Shown: positions 16,878 to 25,499 of the stretch, piece after piece | How positions within the stretch are numbered: the first letter of the stretch is position 1 | How the letters are laid out: each line of letters starts with the position of its first letter | Assembly: GCA_019873655.1 (NCBI GenBank) | Contig: JAIOAU010000004.1 | Span: forward strand, 124,001 to 188,000 | Length of the DNA stretch: 64,000 nt | Origin: Chloroflexota bacterium | GTDB taxonomy: Bacteria > Chloroflexota > Anaerolineae > Anaerolineales > Villigracilaceae | Direction of reading: 5' to 3' | The notes under the pieces: model-generated | The model's input: only the letters and a program-made list of their open reading frames with translations | Told to the model about the DNA's origin: nothing | Databases searched by the model: none | Program-made: the position numbers and the translations under genes

Positions 16878-17122
16878 GCTTTGTCTCCCGTTTTGCTCAG
16901 ATACTCACAGATGGCCGGCACGCTGGTCAGGGCGGCGATCACCTCGGCGTCGATAGGGACGCCGAAACGCTCCTCCAGCAGGAGCATGACGCCCATGTGG
17001 CCCATCGAATCCCACTGTTTGACGCCGCCGAAGGCCAGGTCGGGCGGAATCTCCTCTTTGGGCAGGCTGAACGCCTCCGCCAACAGAGCGCGCACGTTTT
17101 CCAATAATTCGACGTTCTCCAT
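16874..17122 (-). CDS. Acyl/aminoacyl carrier protein
   Basis: An 82-residue phosphopantetheine carrier protein. Ser39 in KQWDSMGHMGVML is the attachment site for 4'-phosphopantetheine, and the surrounding acidic helices (LLAEAFSLPKEEIPPD, LLLEERFGVPID) are typical. The fabD, fabG and fabF genes that usually sit beside fatty-acid ACP are absent. Instead it overlaps the aminoacyl-CP ligase gene by 4 bases and follows the polymerase gene by 6 bases. It therefore looks like a dedicated carrier for an amino acid on its way to a glycan. A phosphopantetheinyl transferase must come from elsewhere in the genome. Confidence 0.9.
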   Translation of the reverse strand: MENVELLENVRALLAEAFSLPKEEIPPDLAFGGVKQWDSMGHMGVMLLLEERFGVPIDAEVIAALTSVPAICEYLSKTGDKA

Positions 17123-17128
17123 CCAGAA

Positions 17129-18607
17129 TCAATCCTTTCGAACGGTCTCTTCGGCGGCCTGGCGGCGGGCCAGGAAACTGGCCGAGACGACCAGGCCGAA
17201 TGTCGTCCAGGTGTAAGGAAGCGCAAACGAATCCACGCTGAAGCCCTCGCCGAGCAGGGCGATCACGCCCAGCATCCCCATCCAGCCGAGGGCGCGCCAG
17301 AGCGCCTCGCCGCGGCGTTGCAAGGTCTGCGCCGAGGCGAAGAGAATGGACAGCCAGGAGACGAACAGGGCAAACCCGACGACGCCGGTCTCGGCCAGCA
17401 GGCGCAGCCAGAGATTCTTGGGGTTGACCAGGAAGGTGTTTTCCAGGTAAATCTTCTGGAACTCGTTGAGCGCCCAGCCGAACTGCGGCAGATGGCTCTC
17501 GAAATAGAAGCCGGTGTTGCCCAGCCCGACGCCCAGCCAGGGGAAAGCAGTGAAGACGTTCCAGCCCAGGCCCCAATAGGCCAAGCGCTCGGCGAGCGTC
17601 AATTGATTGGCCAGGTAGAAGAAATTCCCGCCGCCGTACGTCAGCGTGAAGATGGCCGCCACGCGCGCGTCCAGCCGCGAGAGCAGATAGACGCCCAGCG
17701 CCGCCAGCGCGGCGAAGGAGGCCAGCATCCCGGCCCGGACGAGCGCCGGCCGCCGGCCGCCGCCCAGCCGTCCCGCCAGCGCGCCGCTCACCCTCCAGAC
17801 CAGGAAGGCCAGGACGAGCAGGAGGGTCAGATAGCCGATGCGCGACAGGCTGGCGTACGAGAGCAGAATCCCAGCCGCCAGCAGGACATTCTCGACCGAC
17901 AAGCGCCCCAGGCGGAAGCGCCAGGCCGAGTAACCGGCCAGCGAAGCGCCCAGCCAGTAGGGCAGGTAGAGCATGTTCAACTGGTGGGCCAGCCAGGAGG
18001 GTTCGAAGGCAAAGCCCGCCACCCGTTTCATGCGCAGAAATTCGAGCAGCGACCCCAGCGAGAGCACGCGGTGAACCGCCAGGACGGCCGGCGGGAAGAA
18101 TTCGCTGCCATGCAGGTAAATGTAATACAACTGGAACAGGCACCAGGCGACGATGAGAACGCCGCCCATGTTGATGAGCGCCAGCAGGGGCCGGTATTCG
18201 GCCGGATCGCGCAGGGCGACCGCGAAGAAGAGGAAACAGGCGCAGCCGACCAGCAGGGTCAGCAGGGCCGAGAGGACTTCGCGCGGCGGGTTGATGCCTT
18301 TGTAGAACGGCAGATCGGCAGAGAAGAAAGACAGCAGCGAAGACAACAGCGCCGCGCCCGCGAAAGCCGCCAGCGGGACGATTTCGCCCGGCCAGCGCTC
18401 GCCGCCCAGCCAGACCGTCGGCAGGTAGAACGCCAGCCCCAGGGCGACGAAGACCAGCGAGGGCGGCGCGACCATCGTCCCGCCCATCAGCCGCGAGAGG
18501 AGGGGCAGGCTGGTCAGCGGCAGGAGCAGGACGGCCGCCAGGGCGCAGAACCGCGTCAGCGGGCGCGCCAGGTGGGCGTACCCCTCGAGGGCGGCGCGCA
18601 GCCTCAT
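17129..18607 (-). CDS. O-antigen polymerase/ligase (Wzy-like) membrane protein
   Basis: A 492-residue protein with ten or more transmembrane helices, beginning near residue 19. A long hydrophilic loop (about 330-410) contains GVGLGNTGFYFESH and NPKNLWLRLLAETGVVG, a region typical of the Wzy/WaaL (Wzy_C) family. It should join lipid-linked repeat units on the outer face of the membrane or ligate glycan to a final acceptor. The start at 18607 overlaps the stop of the Wzz-like gene (ATGA). The frame is open further upstream but only as an antisense or out-of-frame read of the next genes. Polymerase versus ligase cannot be told from sequence. Confidence 0.85.
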   Translation of the reverse strand: MRLRAALEGYAHLARPLTRFCALAAVLLLPLTSLPLLSRLMGGTMVAPPSLVFVALGLAFYLPTVWLGGERWPGEIVPLAAFAGAALLSSLLSFFSADLPFYKGINPPREVLSALLTLLVGCACFLFFAVALRDPAEYRPLLALINMGGVLIVAWCLFQLYYIYLHGSEFFPPAVLAVHRVLSLGSLLEFLRMKRVAGFAFEPSWLAHQLNMLYLPYWLGASLAGYSAWRFRLGRLSVENVLLAAGILLSYASLSRIGYLTLLLVLAFLVWRVSGALAGRLGGGRRPALVRAGMLASFAALAALGVYLLSRLDARVAAIFTLTYGGGNFFYLANQLTLAERLAYWGLGWNVFTAFPWLGVGLGNTGFYFESHLPQFGWALNEFQKIYLENTFLVNPKNLWLRLLAETGVVGFALFVSWLSILFASAQTLQRRGEALWRALGWMGMLGVIALLGEGFSVDSFALPYTWTTFGLVVSASFLARRQAAEETVRKD

Positions 18608-19407
18608 GCGGCCCTCCCCCGGCGCGGCAGGCCGGCCGCGACCAGCAGGACGCCCGCCAGCCAGCCCAGGGCCGCTCCCGCCAGTAACAAAACGCCCGCC
18701 GCGTGGCGCTGCGGCGCAGCCGGGACCTCGGCCAGGCGCACCAGTTCGAGGCGGATGGCCGGGTCGAGGCGGCGGCTGGCGGCGCGCTCCCGCTCCAGGC
18801 GGGCAGTCGCCTCGTTCAGGCGGGCGCTGACCTCGGCGGCGGAGGCAAAATTCGTCCCGGCGCAGGCGTTGCCGGCGGCCAGGTCGCCGCCGGAGAAACA
18901 GGTCTCCAGCAGAGCCAGTTCGAGGCTCGATTCCCAGGCGGCGACAGCGTGGCCGTAGGCCTCCTGCAGGACGGGATCGGCGGCCTGCGCCCAGGCGTTC
19001 GCCAGGCGGGCGGCCGTCTGCGGGTCGGCGGCGCGGGCGGTGAACATCCAGGTGGTGTAGTAGCGGTCGAGGCGGACGCGGGCGCGGAATTCGTCCTCCG
19101 AGATCGAGAGGCCCTCCGCCTGCAAGCGCCGGACGGCCCCGGCGATGACGTCGTCGGCGTAAATCAGGTCGTCCACCGCGCCGAGCGGCTCTCGCAGGTC
19201 GAGCGCGACGATGTACTCCAGGTGATGTTCGGCGGCGAACAATTCGAAATCGAAGGAGACGTAATACTCGGCCTGCGCCACATAGACGGGCGGCAGGAAG
19301 GCGGCCGCGGCGCGCCCCAGCAGGGCGCCCAGGACGGCCAGGAGGACCATCAGCCACCAGCCGCGCAGGAGACGGTTCAGGACGGTCAGCGGGTCAAATG
19401 CGTTCAT
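18604..19407 (-). CDS. Wzz-like chain-length regulator (polysaccharide co-polymerase)
   Basis: A 267-residue protein with two membrane helices, residues 15-38 (GWWLMVLLAVLGALLG) and about 234-258 (VLLLAGAALGWLAGVLLVAA), flanking a large outer domain. A proline-containing segment precedes the second helix (VPAAPQRHAAG). This is the Wzz/KpsE layout without a tyrosine-kinase domain. Two cysteines (ETCFSGGDLAAGNACAG) could form a disulfide in the outer domain, which is unusual for the family. It lies between the initiating transferase and the polymerase, with 14- and 4-base overlaps. It would set the length of the polymer. Confidence 0.82.
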   Translation of the reverse strand: MNAFDPLTVLNRLLRGWWLMVLLAVLGALLGRAAAAFLPPVYVAQAEYYVSFDFELFAAEHHLEYIVALDLREPLGAVDDLIYADDVIAGAVRRLQAEGLSISEDEFRARVRLDRYYTTWMFTARAADPQTAARLANAWAQAADPVLQEAYGHAVAAWESSLELALLETCFSGGDLAAGNACAGTNFASAAEVSARLNEATARLERERAASRRLDPAIRLELVRLAEVPAAPQRHAAGVLLLAGAALGWLAGVLLVAAGLPRRGRAA

Positions 19408-20449
19408 TGCGAATCCCCAACCACAGAATGAGTCCGCCGCCCGCCAGACAGACCGCCAGGAAGATGAGGTTGGCCGTCAGCGGACTCTGGCCGAGGGCGA
19501 TGAAGGCGATGCAGCCCAGGACGATCGTCTGCATGTGCATGACCATCACGGCGCGCTTGGAATCCAGCCCCAGGGCGACCAGGCGGTGGTAGGTGTGGTC
19601 GCGGCCAGCCTTGTAGATGGGCATGCGGCGCAGCAGGCGCGAGAAGGTGACCAGGGTGGTGTCGAAAATCGGCAGGCCGAGGATGAGAATGGGCACGAAC
19701 CAGGAGGACGCCAGCGGACGCTGGCCGGGGGTGAAGAGAATCGCGATCGCCGCCAGCCAGAAGCCGAAGGTCTGCGCGCCCGAATCGCCCAGGAAGAGGC
19801 GGGCCGGGGTGGTGTTGTAGAAATACAGGCCCAGGCAGATGCCCAGCAGGAGGGTCATCAGATGCAGTAGCGGCTCCTGCGACCCCAACAGGCCGACCAG
19901 AATCATGAAGGCCAGGGCGATGCCGCTCGTGCCGATGACGATGCCGTCCATGCTGTCGATCAGGTTCATGGCGTTGGTGATGCCGATCAGCCAGAACAGC
20001 GTGATGAACCAGTTGCCCCAGTCGAGGATCGCGCCGCTCAGGCCGAGGAAGCCAGGCTGAAGGATTTGCACATAGACCCCCAGCCAGATGAGCAAGACGC
20101 TGGCAAGCGCCTGGCCGATCAGTTTCAGCCAGGGAGGCAGGCGCTTGTAGTCATCCCACAGCCCGAAGGCAAAGACGACCAGCCCGGGCAGCAGAATCCG
20201 CCACAGGGCCGACATGGCCGCCGCGCCGACGACCAGCCCGCCCAGGACGACCGAGGCGACCAGGGCGACGCCGCCCGCCAGCGGGGTGGGCGCATCGTGC
20301 TGTTTGTGCGGCAGGACGCCCGGCACGTCCATCGGGCCGACGCGCCGCGCCAGCCGGATGGCCAGCCAGCCCATGACCAGCGCCAGAGCCATTCCAACCA
20401 GAATGTTGATGAACAAATATGAAGGAAAGACAAGCGTTGGGTCGTCCAT
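19394..20449 (-). CDS. WecA/MraY-family polyprenyl-phosphate sugar-1-phosphate transferase
   Basis: A 351-residue membrane enzyme with about ten helices that starts a lipid-linked glycan by moving a HexNAc-1-phosphate to undecaprenyl phosphate. Motifs in order are VLPHKQHDAPTPLAGG, VFAFGLWDDYKRLPPWLK (the DDxxD-type site), NAMNLIDSMDGI, RLFLGDSGAQTFGFW and the histidine-rich loop AGRDHTYHRLVALGL. All are diagnostic of the WecA/TagO group. The ATG at 20449 gives the natural N-terminus. Its stop overlaps the Wzz-like gene by 14 bases. Because it heads the wzz-wzy-carrier-protein group, it probably begins the glycan that the aminoacyl cassette modifies. Confidence 0.92.
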   Translation of the reverse strand: MDDPTLVFPSYLFINILVGMALALVMGWLAIRLARRVGPMDVPGVLPHKQHDAPTPLAGGVALVASVVLGGLVVGAAAMSALWRILLPGLVVFAFGLWDDYKRLPPWLKLIGQALASVLLIWLGVYVQILQPGFLGLSGAILDWGNWFITLFWLIGITNAMNLIDSMDGIVIGTSGIALAFMILVGLLGSQEPLLHLMTLLLGICLGLYFYNTTPARLFLGDSGAQTFGFWLAAIAILFTPGQRPLASSWFVPILILGLPIFDTTLVTFSRLLRRMPIYKAGRDHTYHRLVALGLDSKRAVMVMHMQTIVLGCIAFIALGQSPLTANLIFLAVCLAGGGLILWLGIRNERI

Positions 20450-20451
20450 TC

Positions 20452-21573
20452 TCACAGACCTTTCAGCCCGGCGCGGGCGTAGATGCGCAGGGTCTCCTCG
20501 TTGACGCGGGCGGTGGAAAATTCGGCCTCGACCATCCGGCGCCCGGCCGCGCCCATCCGCTGACGCAGGGCGGGATCGGCGATCAGCGTCTTCAGCGCCT
20601 CGGCCAGGGCGCGGGCGTCGCGCGGCGGGACCAGCAGGCCGGTCTCGCCGTGGCGGACGGCGTGACGGCAGCCCGGCGCATCGGTCGCCACCACCGGGCG
20701 TCCGCAGGCGGCGGCCTCGATGATCGTCGTCGGCAGGCCCTCGCGGTAGGAGGGCAGACAGAAGATGTGCGCCTCGGCCAGCACTTTCTCCATGTCGCTG
20801 CGCCAGCCCCAGTACTCGACCGCGCCCTCGGCGTCCCAGGCCTGGAGTTGTTCCTCCGAAATCGAGGCCGGATTGCCCGGGTCCGGGCGGCCGACCAGGG
20901 CGACGCGCGCCTGGAGGCCCTCCGCCCTCAACAGGCGGGAGGCCTCCACCAGTTCGCGGATGCCCTTGTCCCACAGCATGCGCCCGGCGAAGACGATCAG
21001 CGGCGCGCCCGGCGGCTCCGGCTGCGGACGGTAGGCCTCGATGTCCACGCCAGCGCTGCGCACCACGTGCGAGCGTTCGGGGCCGGTCAGCCGGCGGGCG
21101 ATGAAGAACTGGCGGTCTTCTTCGTTGTCGAAGACGGCCTGGGTGCGCGCCAGCGCCAGCCGGTACCAGGTCTCGGCCAGCCAGCGCAGGGCGGCGCGCC
21201 CGGCCCCGCCCTGGCCGAAGACGTAGCCCAGGCCGGTCACGCCGTTGATGACGCAGTCCACGCCTGCCAGCCAGGCCGCCAGCGAACCGTAGAGGACGCA
21301 CTTGATGGTGAAATGATGCACGAGGACGGGCCGCTCGCGGCGGTAGAGGCGCGTCAGCGCCAGGATGGCGCCAGCCTCGCGCAGCGGGTTCATGCTGGTG
21401 CGCGTCAGCGGGAGGGGCAGCCAGCGGAAACCGGCCTCCTGCAGGGCGGCGACGTACTCGCCCGGCGGCGAGACCAGAATCACCTCGGCCCCGCGGGCGC
21501 GCAGGAAATGCGCCTGCGCCTGGCGGAAGCGGTAGAGGTACCAGTCGGTGTTGGCGACCAGGGCAATCTTCAT
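20452..21573 (-). CDS. Family 4 glycosyltransferase, PglA-like
   Basis: A 373-residue GT-B enzyme. VHHFTIKCVLYGSLAAWLA (about residues 85-103) matches the TIKPxxYG stretch of PglA-type enzymes, which add the second sugar to a polyprenyl-diphosphate HexNAc. FAGRMLWDKGIRELVEA and CLPSYREGLPTTIIEAAACGRPVVAT are the donor-binding motifs. It lies 2 bases upstream of the WecA-like gene in the same direction, fitting a role as second transferase in the pathway. The start at 21573 is the first ATG with a natural N-terminus (MKIALVANTDWYLYRF). Confidence 0.88.
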   Translation of the reverse strand: MKIALVANTDWYLYRFRQAQAHFLRARGAEVILVSPPGEYVAALQEAGFRWLPLPLTRTSMNPLREAGAILALTRLYRRERPVLVHHFTIKCVLYGSLAAWLAGVDCVINGVTGLGYVFGQGGAGRAALRWLAETWYRLALARTQAVFDNEEDRQFFIARRLTGPERSHVVRSAGVDIEAYRPQPEPPGAPLIVFAGRMLWDKGIRELVEASRLLRAEGLQARVALVGRPDPGNPASISEEQLQAWDAEGAVEYWGWRSDMEKVLAEAHIFCLPSYREGLPTTIIEAAACGRPVVATDAPGCRHAVRHGETGLLVPPRDARALAEALKTLIADPALRQRMGAAGRRMVEAEFSTARVNEETLRIYARAGLKGL

Positions 21574-21578
21574 GGCGG

Positions 21579-22721
21579 TCACAGTCGGCCTTCTATTATA
21601 TCCTCGTACAGGCGGGCGTAAGCGGCGGCCATCTTTTCCAGGCTGTAATGGTCTTCGACGCGCTGACGGGCGGCGCGCCCGAGCGCCTGCCGGGCCGACG
21701 GCGGGAGGGCGAGCAGCGCCTCCCAGGCCTCGGCCAGCGCTTGGGGATGGCGCGGCGGAACGACCCGCCCCGTCTCGCCGAGGAGGAGGGCGGCGTCGCC
21801 GACGTCGGTCGAGACGCAAGGGACGCCGCAGGCCATGGCCTCGCCCAAGACGAGCGGAAAGGCCTCGCCCCACGAACTGAGCGTCGCCAGGTCGAGGGCG
21901 GCGGTCAGGGACGGGGCGTCGGCGCGCAGGCCGAGCAAATGGACGACGCCCTCCAGCCCTTCCTCGCGCACCCAGGCGGCCAGGCCGGGATTGTCGGGCG
22001 CGACGTCCCTGCCCCACAGGACGAAGCGGACCTCCGGCCGCCGGCGGCGCAACAGGGCGGCGGCGCGCAGGAAGTTGCGATGGTCCTTGTGCGGGTCGAA
22101 GCGGGCCGCCATGCCGATGAGGAGCGTCTCGGCGGGCAGGCCCAGTTCGGCGCGCAGACGCGCCCGCGCCGCCGGGTCGGGCCGGAAACGTCCCAGGTCG
22201 ATGCCGTTGGGGATGACCGTCATGCGCGCCGCGGCGTAGCCGATGGCCGCGTGGGTGCGGCGCGCCGCCTCGGCACAGCAGACGATGGCCCGCGGCAGGC
22301 GGCGCGACAGGCGGGCGTTCAGGCGGATGATGAGGCGGGTGGCCGGTTTGAGGCCGCTCATCTCGCCGACCGTCAGATGAACGCCCCAGACGACCGGCGG
22401 ACGGCCGGCCAGCGGCGCGGCCAGGCCGCCGAGGAAGTCGGCGTGGTACATCCAGGTCTGGACGAGGGCCGGGCGAAAGCGGCGCAGGTGGGCGACCAGG
22501 CGCAGGTAGCCGCGCGGGTCGGGCGCGCCCGGCTTCATGTCCAGGAGGTGAACCGGCACGCCCAGGGCGCGGATTCGCTCGGCCAGCGGCGCTTCGGCGG
22601 AGAGCGAGAAGACCTCGCATTCGAACCGCCGGCGGTCGAGGCGGGTCAGCAGGTTGAGCAGGGTCATCTCAGCGCCGCCGACTCCCAGGCCGGTGGCGAC
22701 GTGGGCGAGGCGGAGGCTCAT
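21579..22721 (-). CDS. Family 4 glycosyltransferase
   Basis: A 380-residue GT-B enzyme. The start HVATGLGVGGAEMTLLNLL is the glycine-rich loop of GT4 proteins that act on lipid-linked acceptors. VIPNGIDLGRFRPD and GMAARFDPHKDHRNFLRA introduce the donor domain. SWGEAFPLVLGEAMACGVP holds the conserved Glu pair spaced for nucleotide-diphosphate sugar binding. It overlaps the preceding GT4 gene by 4 bases and is separated by 5 bases from the PglA-like gene. The retaining mechanism follows from the family; the sugar is unknown. Confidence 0.9.
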   Translation of the reverse strand: MSLRLAHVATGLGVGGAEMTLLNLLTRLDRRRFECEVFSLSAEAPLAERIRALGVPVHLLDMKPGAPDPRGYLRLVAHLRRFRPALVQTWMYHADFLGGLAAPLAGRPPVVWGVHLTVGEMSGLKPATRLIIRLNARLSRRLPRAIVCCAEAARRTHAAIGYAAARMTVIPNGIDLGRFRPDPAARARLRAELGLPAETLLIGMAARFDPHKDHRNFLRAAALLRRRRPEVRFVLWGRDVAPDNPGLAAWVREEGLEGVVHLLGLRADAPSLTAALDLATLSSWGEAFPLVLGEAMACGVPCVSTDVGDAALLLGETGRVVPPRHPQALAEAWEALLALPPSARQALGRAARQRVEDHYSLEKMAAAYARLYEDIIEGRL

Positions 22722-23821
22722 GAACCGCCTCCCAGGAGCAAGGGCAGGTAACGTTTCAGGGCGGCCTCGACCGAAAAATCCTGCGCCCGCGCCTGCAGGG
22801 AGTCGACCGGCAGAGGCAGGTCGAGCGCGGCCTGGATGGCCCCCGCCAGGGCGGCGGCGTCGCCGACCGGCGCGAGGCGGCCGTAGCGCCCTTGGGCCAG
22901 AATCTCGGCCGGGCCGGACGGGCAGTCGGTGGCGACGACCTGCGTCCCGCAGGCCAGGGCCTCGACCAGGACGTTGCCGAAGCCCTCCCAGGCGGAGGAG
23001 AGCGCCAGCACGGCGCTGCGTTTCATGTAGCGGTAAGGGTTGGGGTCGAATCCGGCGAACTGCGCCTCGTCGGCGAGGCCGAGCGAGGCGGCCAGGGCCT
23101 GCAACTCGTCCCGCAACTCGCCCTCGCCGAGGATGAGCAGCCGCGCTGGCCGGCGGGCGCGCAGCAGAGCGAAAGCGCGCAGGAGGGTGGGATAATCCTT
23201 GGCCGCCGTCAGGCGTCCGACCGCCAAGATGACCGGCGGCGCGCCGGGCGCGAACCAGGGATGGTCGAGCGGGGCTTTGGCCAGGGCTGCAATTTCGGGC
23301 GAGAGGACGGGATTGTAGATGACGCTCACCTTTTCCGGCTTCAGGCCGAGGGCGGTCAGACCCGCCGCCACGCCGCGCGAGACGGCCGCCACGCCGTCGG
23401 CGCGCGGATAGAGCCAGCGCACCAGCAGGGGGAAAAACCGCTCCCAGCGCCGGACGCCATGCCGGGCCGCCGGGGCCAGGTCGTTGTGTTCGACCAGAAT
23501 CAGGCGCGCCGCCGAGCCTGCCCAAGCGCGGGCCAGGACGGCCAGGAGGTTGAGGTAGGTCAGGTTCGACAGCAGGGCGCGGGGACGCTCGCGGCGCAGG
23601 TAGCGGACCAGGGCGGGCAGCGCCGCGAGGGCGCGGCGGGCGCCCAGGTCGACGCGGCGGACGCGCCGGTCGAGGAGGGGCAGGAAATCCCCTTCGGCGC
23701 GGAGAAGCAGCATATCCACGGCGTGGCCGCGCTCGACCAGGCCGCGCGCCAGGTTGAGCATCACGCGTTCCGCGCCGCCCGCGCCCAGGCCGGGCAGGAG
23801 GATGGCGAGACGGCCGCTCAC
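22718..23821 (-). CDS. Family 4 glycosyltransferase
   Basis: A 367-residue GT-B enzyme: LAILLPGLGAGGAERVMLNL at the start, VSVIYNPVL at the interdomain hinge, AVGRLTAAKDYPTLLRAFAL and SSAWEGFGNVLVEALACGT in the donor domain. The sequence is of the GalNAc-alpha-GalNAc type found in N-glycan-like and O-antigen loci, but the specificity is not assignable. ATGA overlaps on both sides tie it to the GT2 gene upstream and the GT4 gene downstream. Confidence 0.9.
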   Translation of the reverse strand: MSGRLAILLPGLGAGGAERVMLNLARGLVERGHAVDMLLLRAEGDFLPLLDRRVRRVDLGARRALAALPALVRYLRRERPRALLSNLTYLNLLAVLARAWAGSAARLILVEHNDLAPAARHGVRRWERFFPLLVRWLYPRADGVAAVSRGVAAGLTALGLKPEKVSVIYNPVLSPEIAALAKAPLDHPWFAPGAPPVILAVGRLTAAKDYPTLLRAFALLRARRPARLLILGEGELRDELQALAASLGLADEAQFAGFDPNPYRYMKRSAVLALSSAWEGFGNVLVEALACGTQVVATDCPSGPAEILAQGRYGRLAPVGDAAALAGAIQAALDLPLPVDSLQARAQDFSVEAALKRYLPLLLGGGS

Positions 23822-24741
23822 TGCAGCGCGCCTCCCCGCGCCAGGCGGCGCAACGCGTAGCGGAGAAAGGTCAGGGCGAAGAGCGGGTCGCGGCGGAAGC
23901 CGGCGCGCAGGCCCTCGAGGGCGTAGGACCAGCGGCGGTGGTAGAGGGCGGTGGCGGCCAGGCGGTAGGCGTATTCGCCGTGAGCGCGCCGCATCGCCCG
24001 CCGGGCCTCGGCGGGCAGGTCGGGGCGGGCCAGGAAGGCAGCCAGCATGCGCAAATCCTCGCGGTTGACTTCCATCCGCCGCGCCCCGTAGACCGGGTGG
24101 CGGGAATCTTCGAGATGAAAGGTGGCCGAGCCGGCGTGCTGGCAGTAGCGGTACACCGGCCGTTCGAGCGGCGCGGGACGGACGCCGGCCAGGGCCAGGC
24201 GGATGAGGAGGTCGCGGTCGGCGACCAGGCGGAAGTCGGGGTTGAAGAGGCCCACCTGCTCGAAGACCGTCCGGCGGAAGAACCAGCCGTTGGGGACCGG
24301 GGCCTCGACGATGCGCCGCCAGAAATCCTCGTCGGAGACGGGCGGATCGACGCGCAGCAGCCGCTCGCCGGAGGCGGTCTGCTCGAAGGTCTCGGCCGCG
24401 CCGGAGACGGCCAGCGCCTCGGGATGCGAGTCGAAGACCCCGGCGATGGCGGCAAACGCCCCGGGCGGGTAGAGGTCGTCGGTGTTGAGCCAGGCGATCA
24501 CCTCGCCGCGCGCCAGGCGGATGCCCTTGTTGATGGCGTCGTACATGCCGCGGTCCGGTTCGCTGACGATGCGCAGGTGGGGGTAACGCGCCAGGACGTC
24601 GAGCGTGCCGTCGGTCGAGCCGCCGTCCACGACGATGTGCTCCCAGCGCGGATAGTCCTGCGCCAGGACGCTTTCGATGGCGGCGGGGATCATGCCGGCG
24701 CGATTGTAAGAGGGGGTGATGATGCTGAAGAAGAGGCTCAT
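23818..24741 (-). CDS. Family 2 glycosyltransferase
   Basis: A 307-residue WcaA-type GT2. [45 protein letters not shown] and the metal site NTDDLYPPG are followed by LVADRDLLIRLALAG, the acceptor-side motif. The C-terminal 90 residues are helical and basic. It is preceded, with a 4-base overlap, by the DUF115-type gene at 24738. The same GT2/DUF115 pairing occurs at 7166-9135, so the pair appears to have been duplicated as a unit. Confidence 0.9.
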   Translation of the reverse strand: MSLFFSIITPSYNRAGMIPAAIESVLAQDYPRWEHIVVDGGSTDGTLDVLARYPHLRIVSEPDRGMYDAINKGIRLARGEVIAWLNTDDLYPPGAFAAIAGVFDSHPEALAVSGAAETFEQTASGERLLRVDPPVSDEDFWRRIVEAPVPNGWFFRRTVFEQVGLFNPDFRLVADRDLLIRLALAGVRPAPLERPVYRYCQHAGSATFHLEDSRHPVYGARRMEVNREDLRMLAAFLARPDLPAEARRAMRRAHGEYAYRLAATALYHRRWSYALEGLRAGFRRDPLFALTFLRYALRRLARGGALQ

Positions 24742-25499
24742 GCGAAGAGCGAGTCGTACTCCACTTTGGGGAAGACGGTCAACTTGCCGCCGATGGTGGC
24801 GTCCAGCACCTGGCGGCCGGCGCGCTCGTAGGCCTGCCGGGCCAGGCGGTAGGCGATTTCGGAGGTCTCAAGGTCGGGGAGTTCCCAGCGGAAACCCTTG
24901 CCGAAGTAGTGGGGCGAGAAGTGGTTGGGATCGTCGCCCTGCGAGGTGACGGCCTGCCCGGCCGGCCCCTGGGTGACGAAGTTGTGGTCCACGCCGACCA
25001 GGATGACCTGCTCGAAGCCCAGATGGTAGGCGATCTGCAGCGCCACGTAGGTGACGGTCGCCCCCGGCCAGAGCGGGCGGCGGACGTCGGCGGTGAAGCC
25101 GCGCCCGGGGCAGGAGGCGTTGAAGAAGACCGTATCGGCGGTCACGCCCGGCAGGTCGCGGCGCGACCCCCAGGGCAGGAACTTGGGCATGGGCAGGTCG
25201 AGAATCTCGGCCGCGCACTGACGGATGACGAGGTGATTGACCGAGACGAAATAGGTGGTGTGGAAACCGAGTTCGGGGAAGAGCAGGTAGACGCGGTTCA
25301 TCCCGAAGGTGTATTCGCCGCGCAGTTTGCTCAGGTCGGTGCGGCGCAGGCTGGGGCCGTTGCCTAGGATGAAGCAGCGTTTGCCGCGCTGGCTGTCCTT
25401 CCATTCCGTCAGCAGGCGGCGGCTCTGGCGGCCCCAGGGATGAACGGCCATGTCCAGGCGGTGCTTGAGGCAGCGCGCCAGTTCGAGGGGCAGGTTCAT
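24738..25499 (-). CDS. DUF115/MptE-like protein, second copy
   Basis: A 253-residue paralog of the protein at 8314-9135. Shared words include CFILGNGPSLRRTDLSKLRG, TFGMNRVYLLFPELGF, EQVILVGVDHNFVTQG and DATIGGKLTVFPKV. Over most of the length the two differ only by conservative changes. The N-terminus is shorter by about 20 residues. The fold is probably Rossmann-like with nucleotide binding at NGPSL. Candidate roles are a GT42-like transferase or a motility-associated-factor-like glycosyltransferase; neither can be proven here. It overlaps genes on both sides by 4 bases. Confidence 0.72.
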   Translation of the reverse strand: MNLPLELARCLKHRLDMAVHPWGRQSRRLLTEWKDSQRGKRCFILGNGPSLRRTDLSKLRGEYTFGMNRVYLLFPELGFHTTYFVSVNHLVIRQCAAEILDLPMPKFLPWGSRRDLPGVTADTVFFNASCPGRGFTADVRRPLWPGATVTYVALQIAYHLGFEQVILVGVDHNFVTQGPAGQAVTSQGDDPNHFSPHYFGKGFRWELPDLETSEIAYRLARQAYERAGRQVLDATIGGKLTVFPKVEYDSLFA

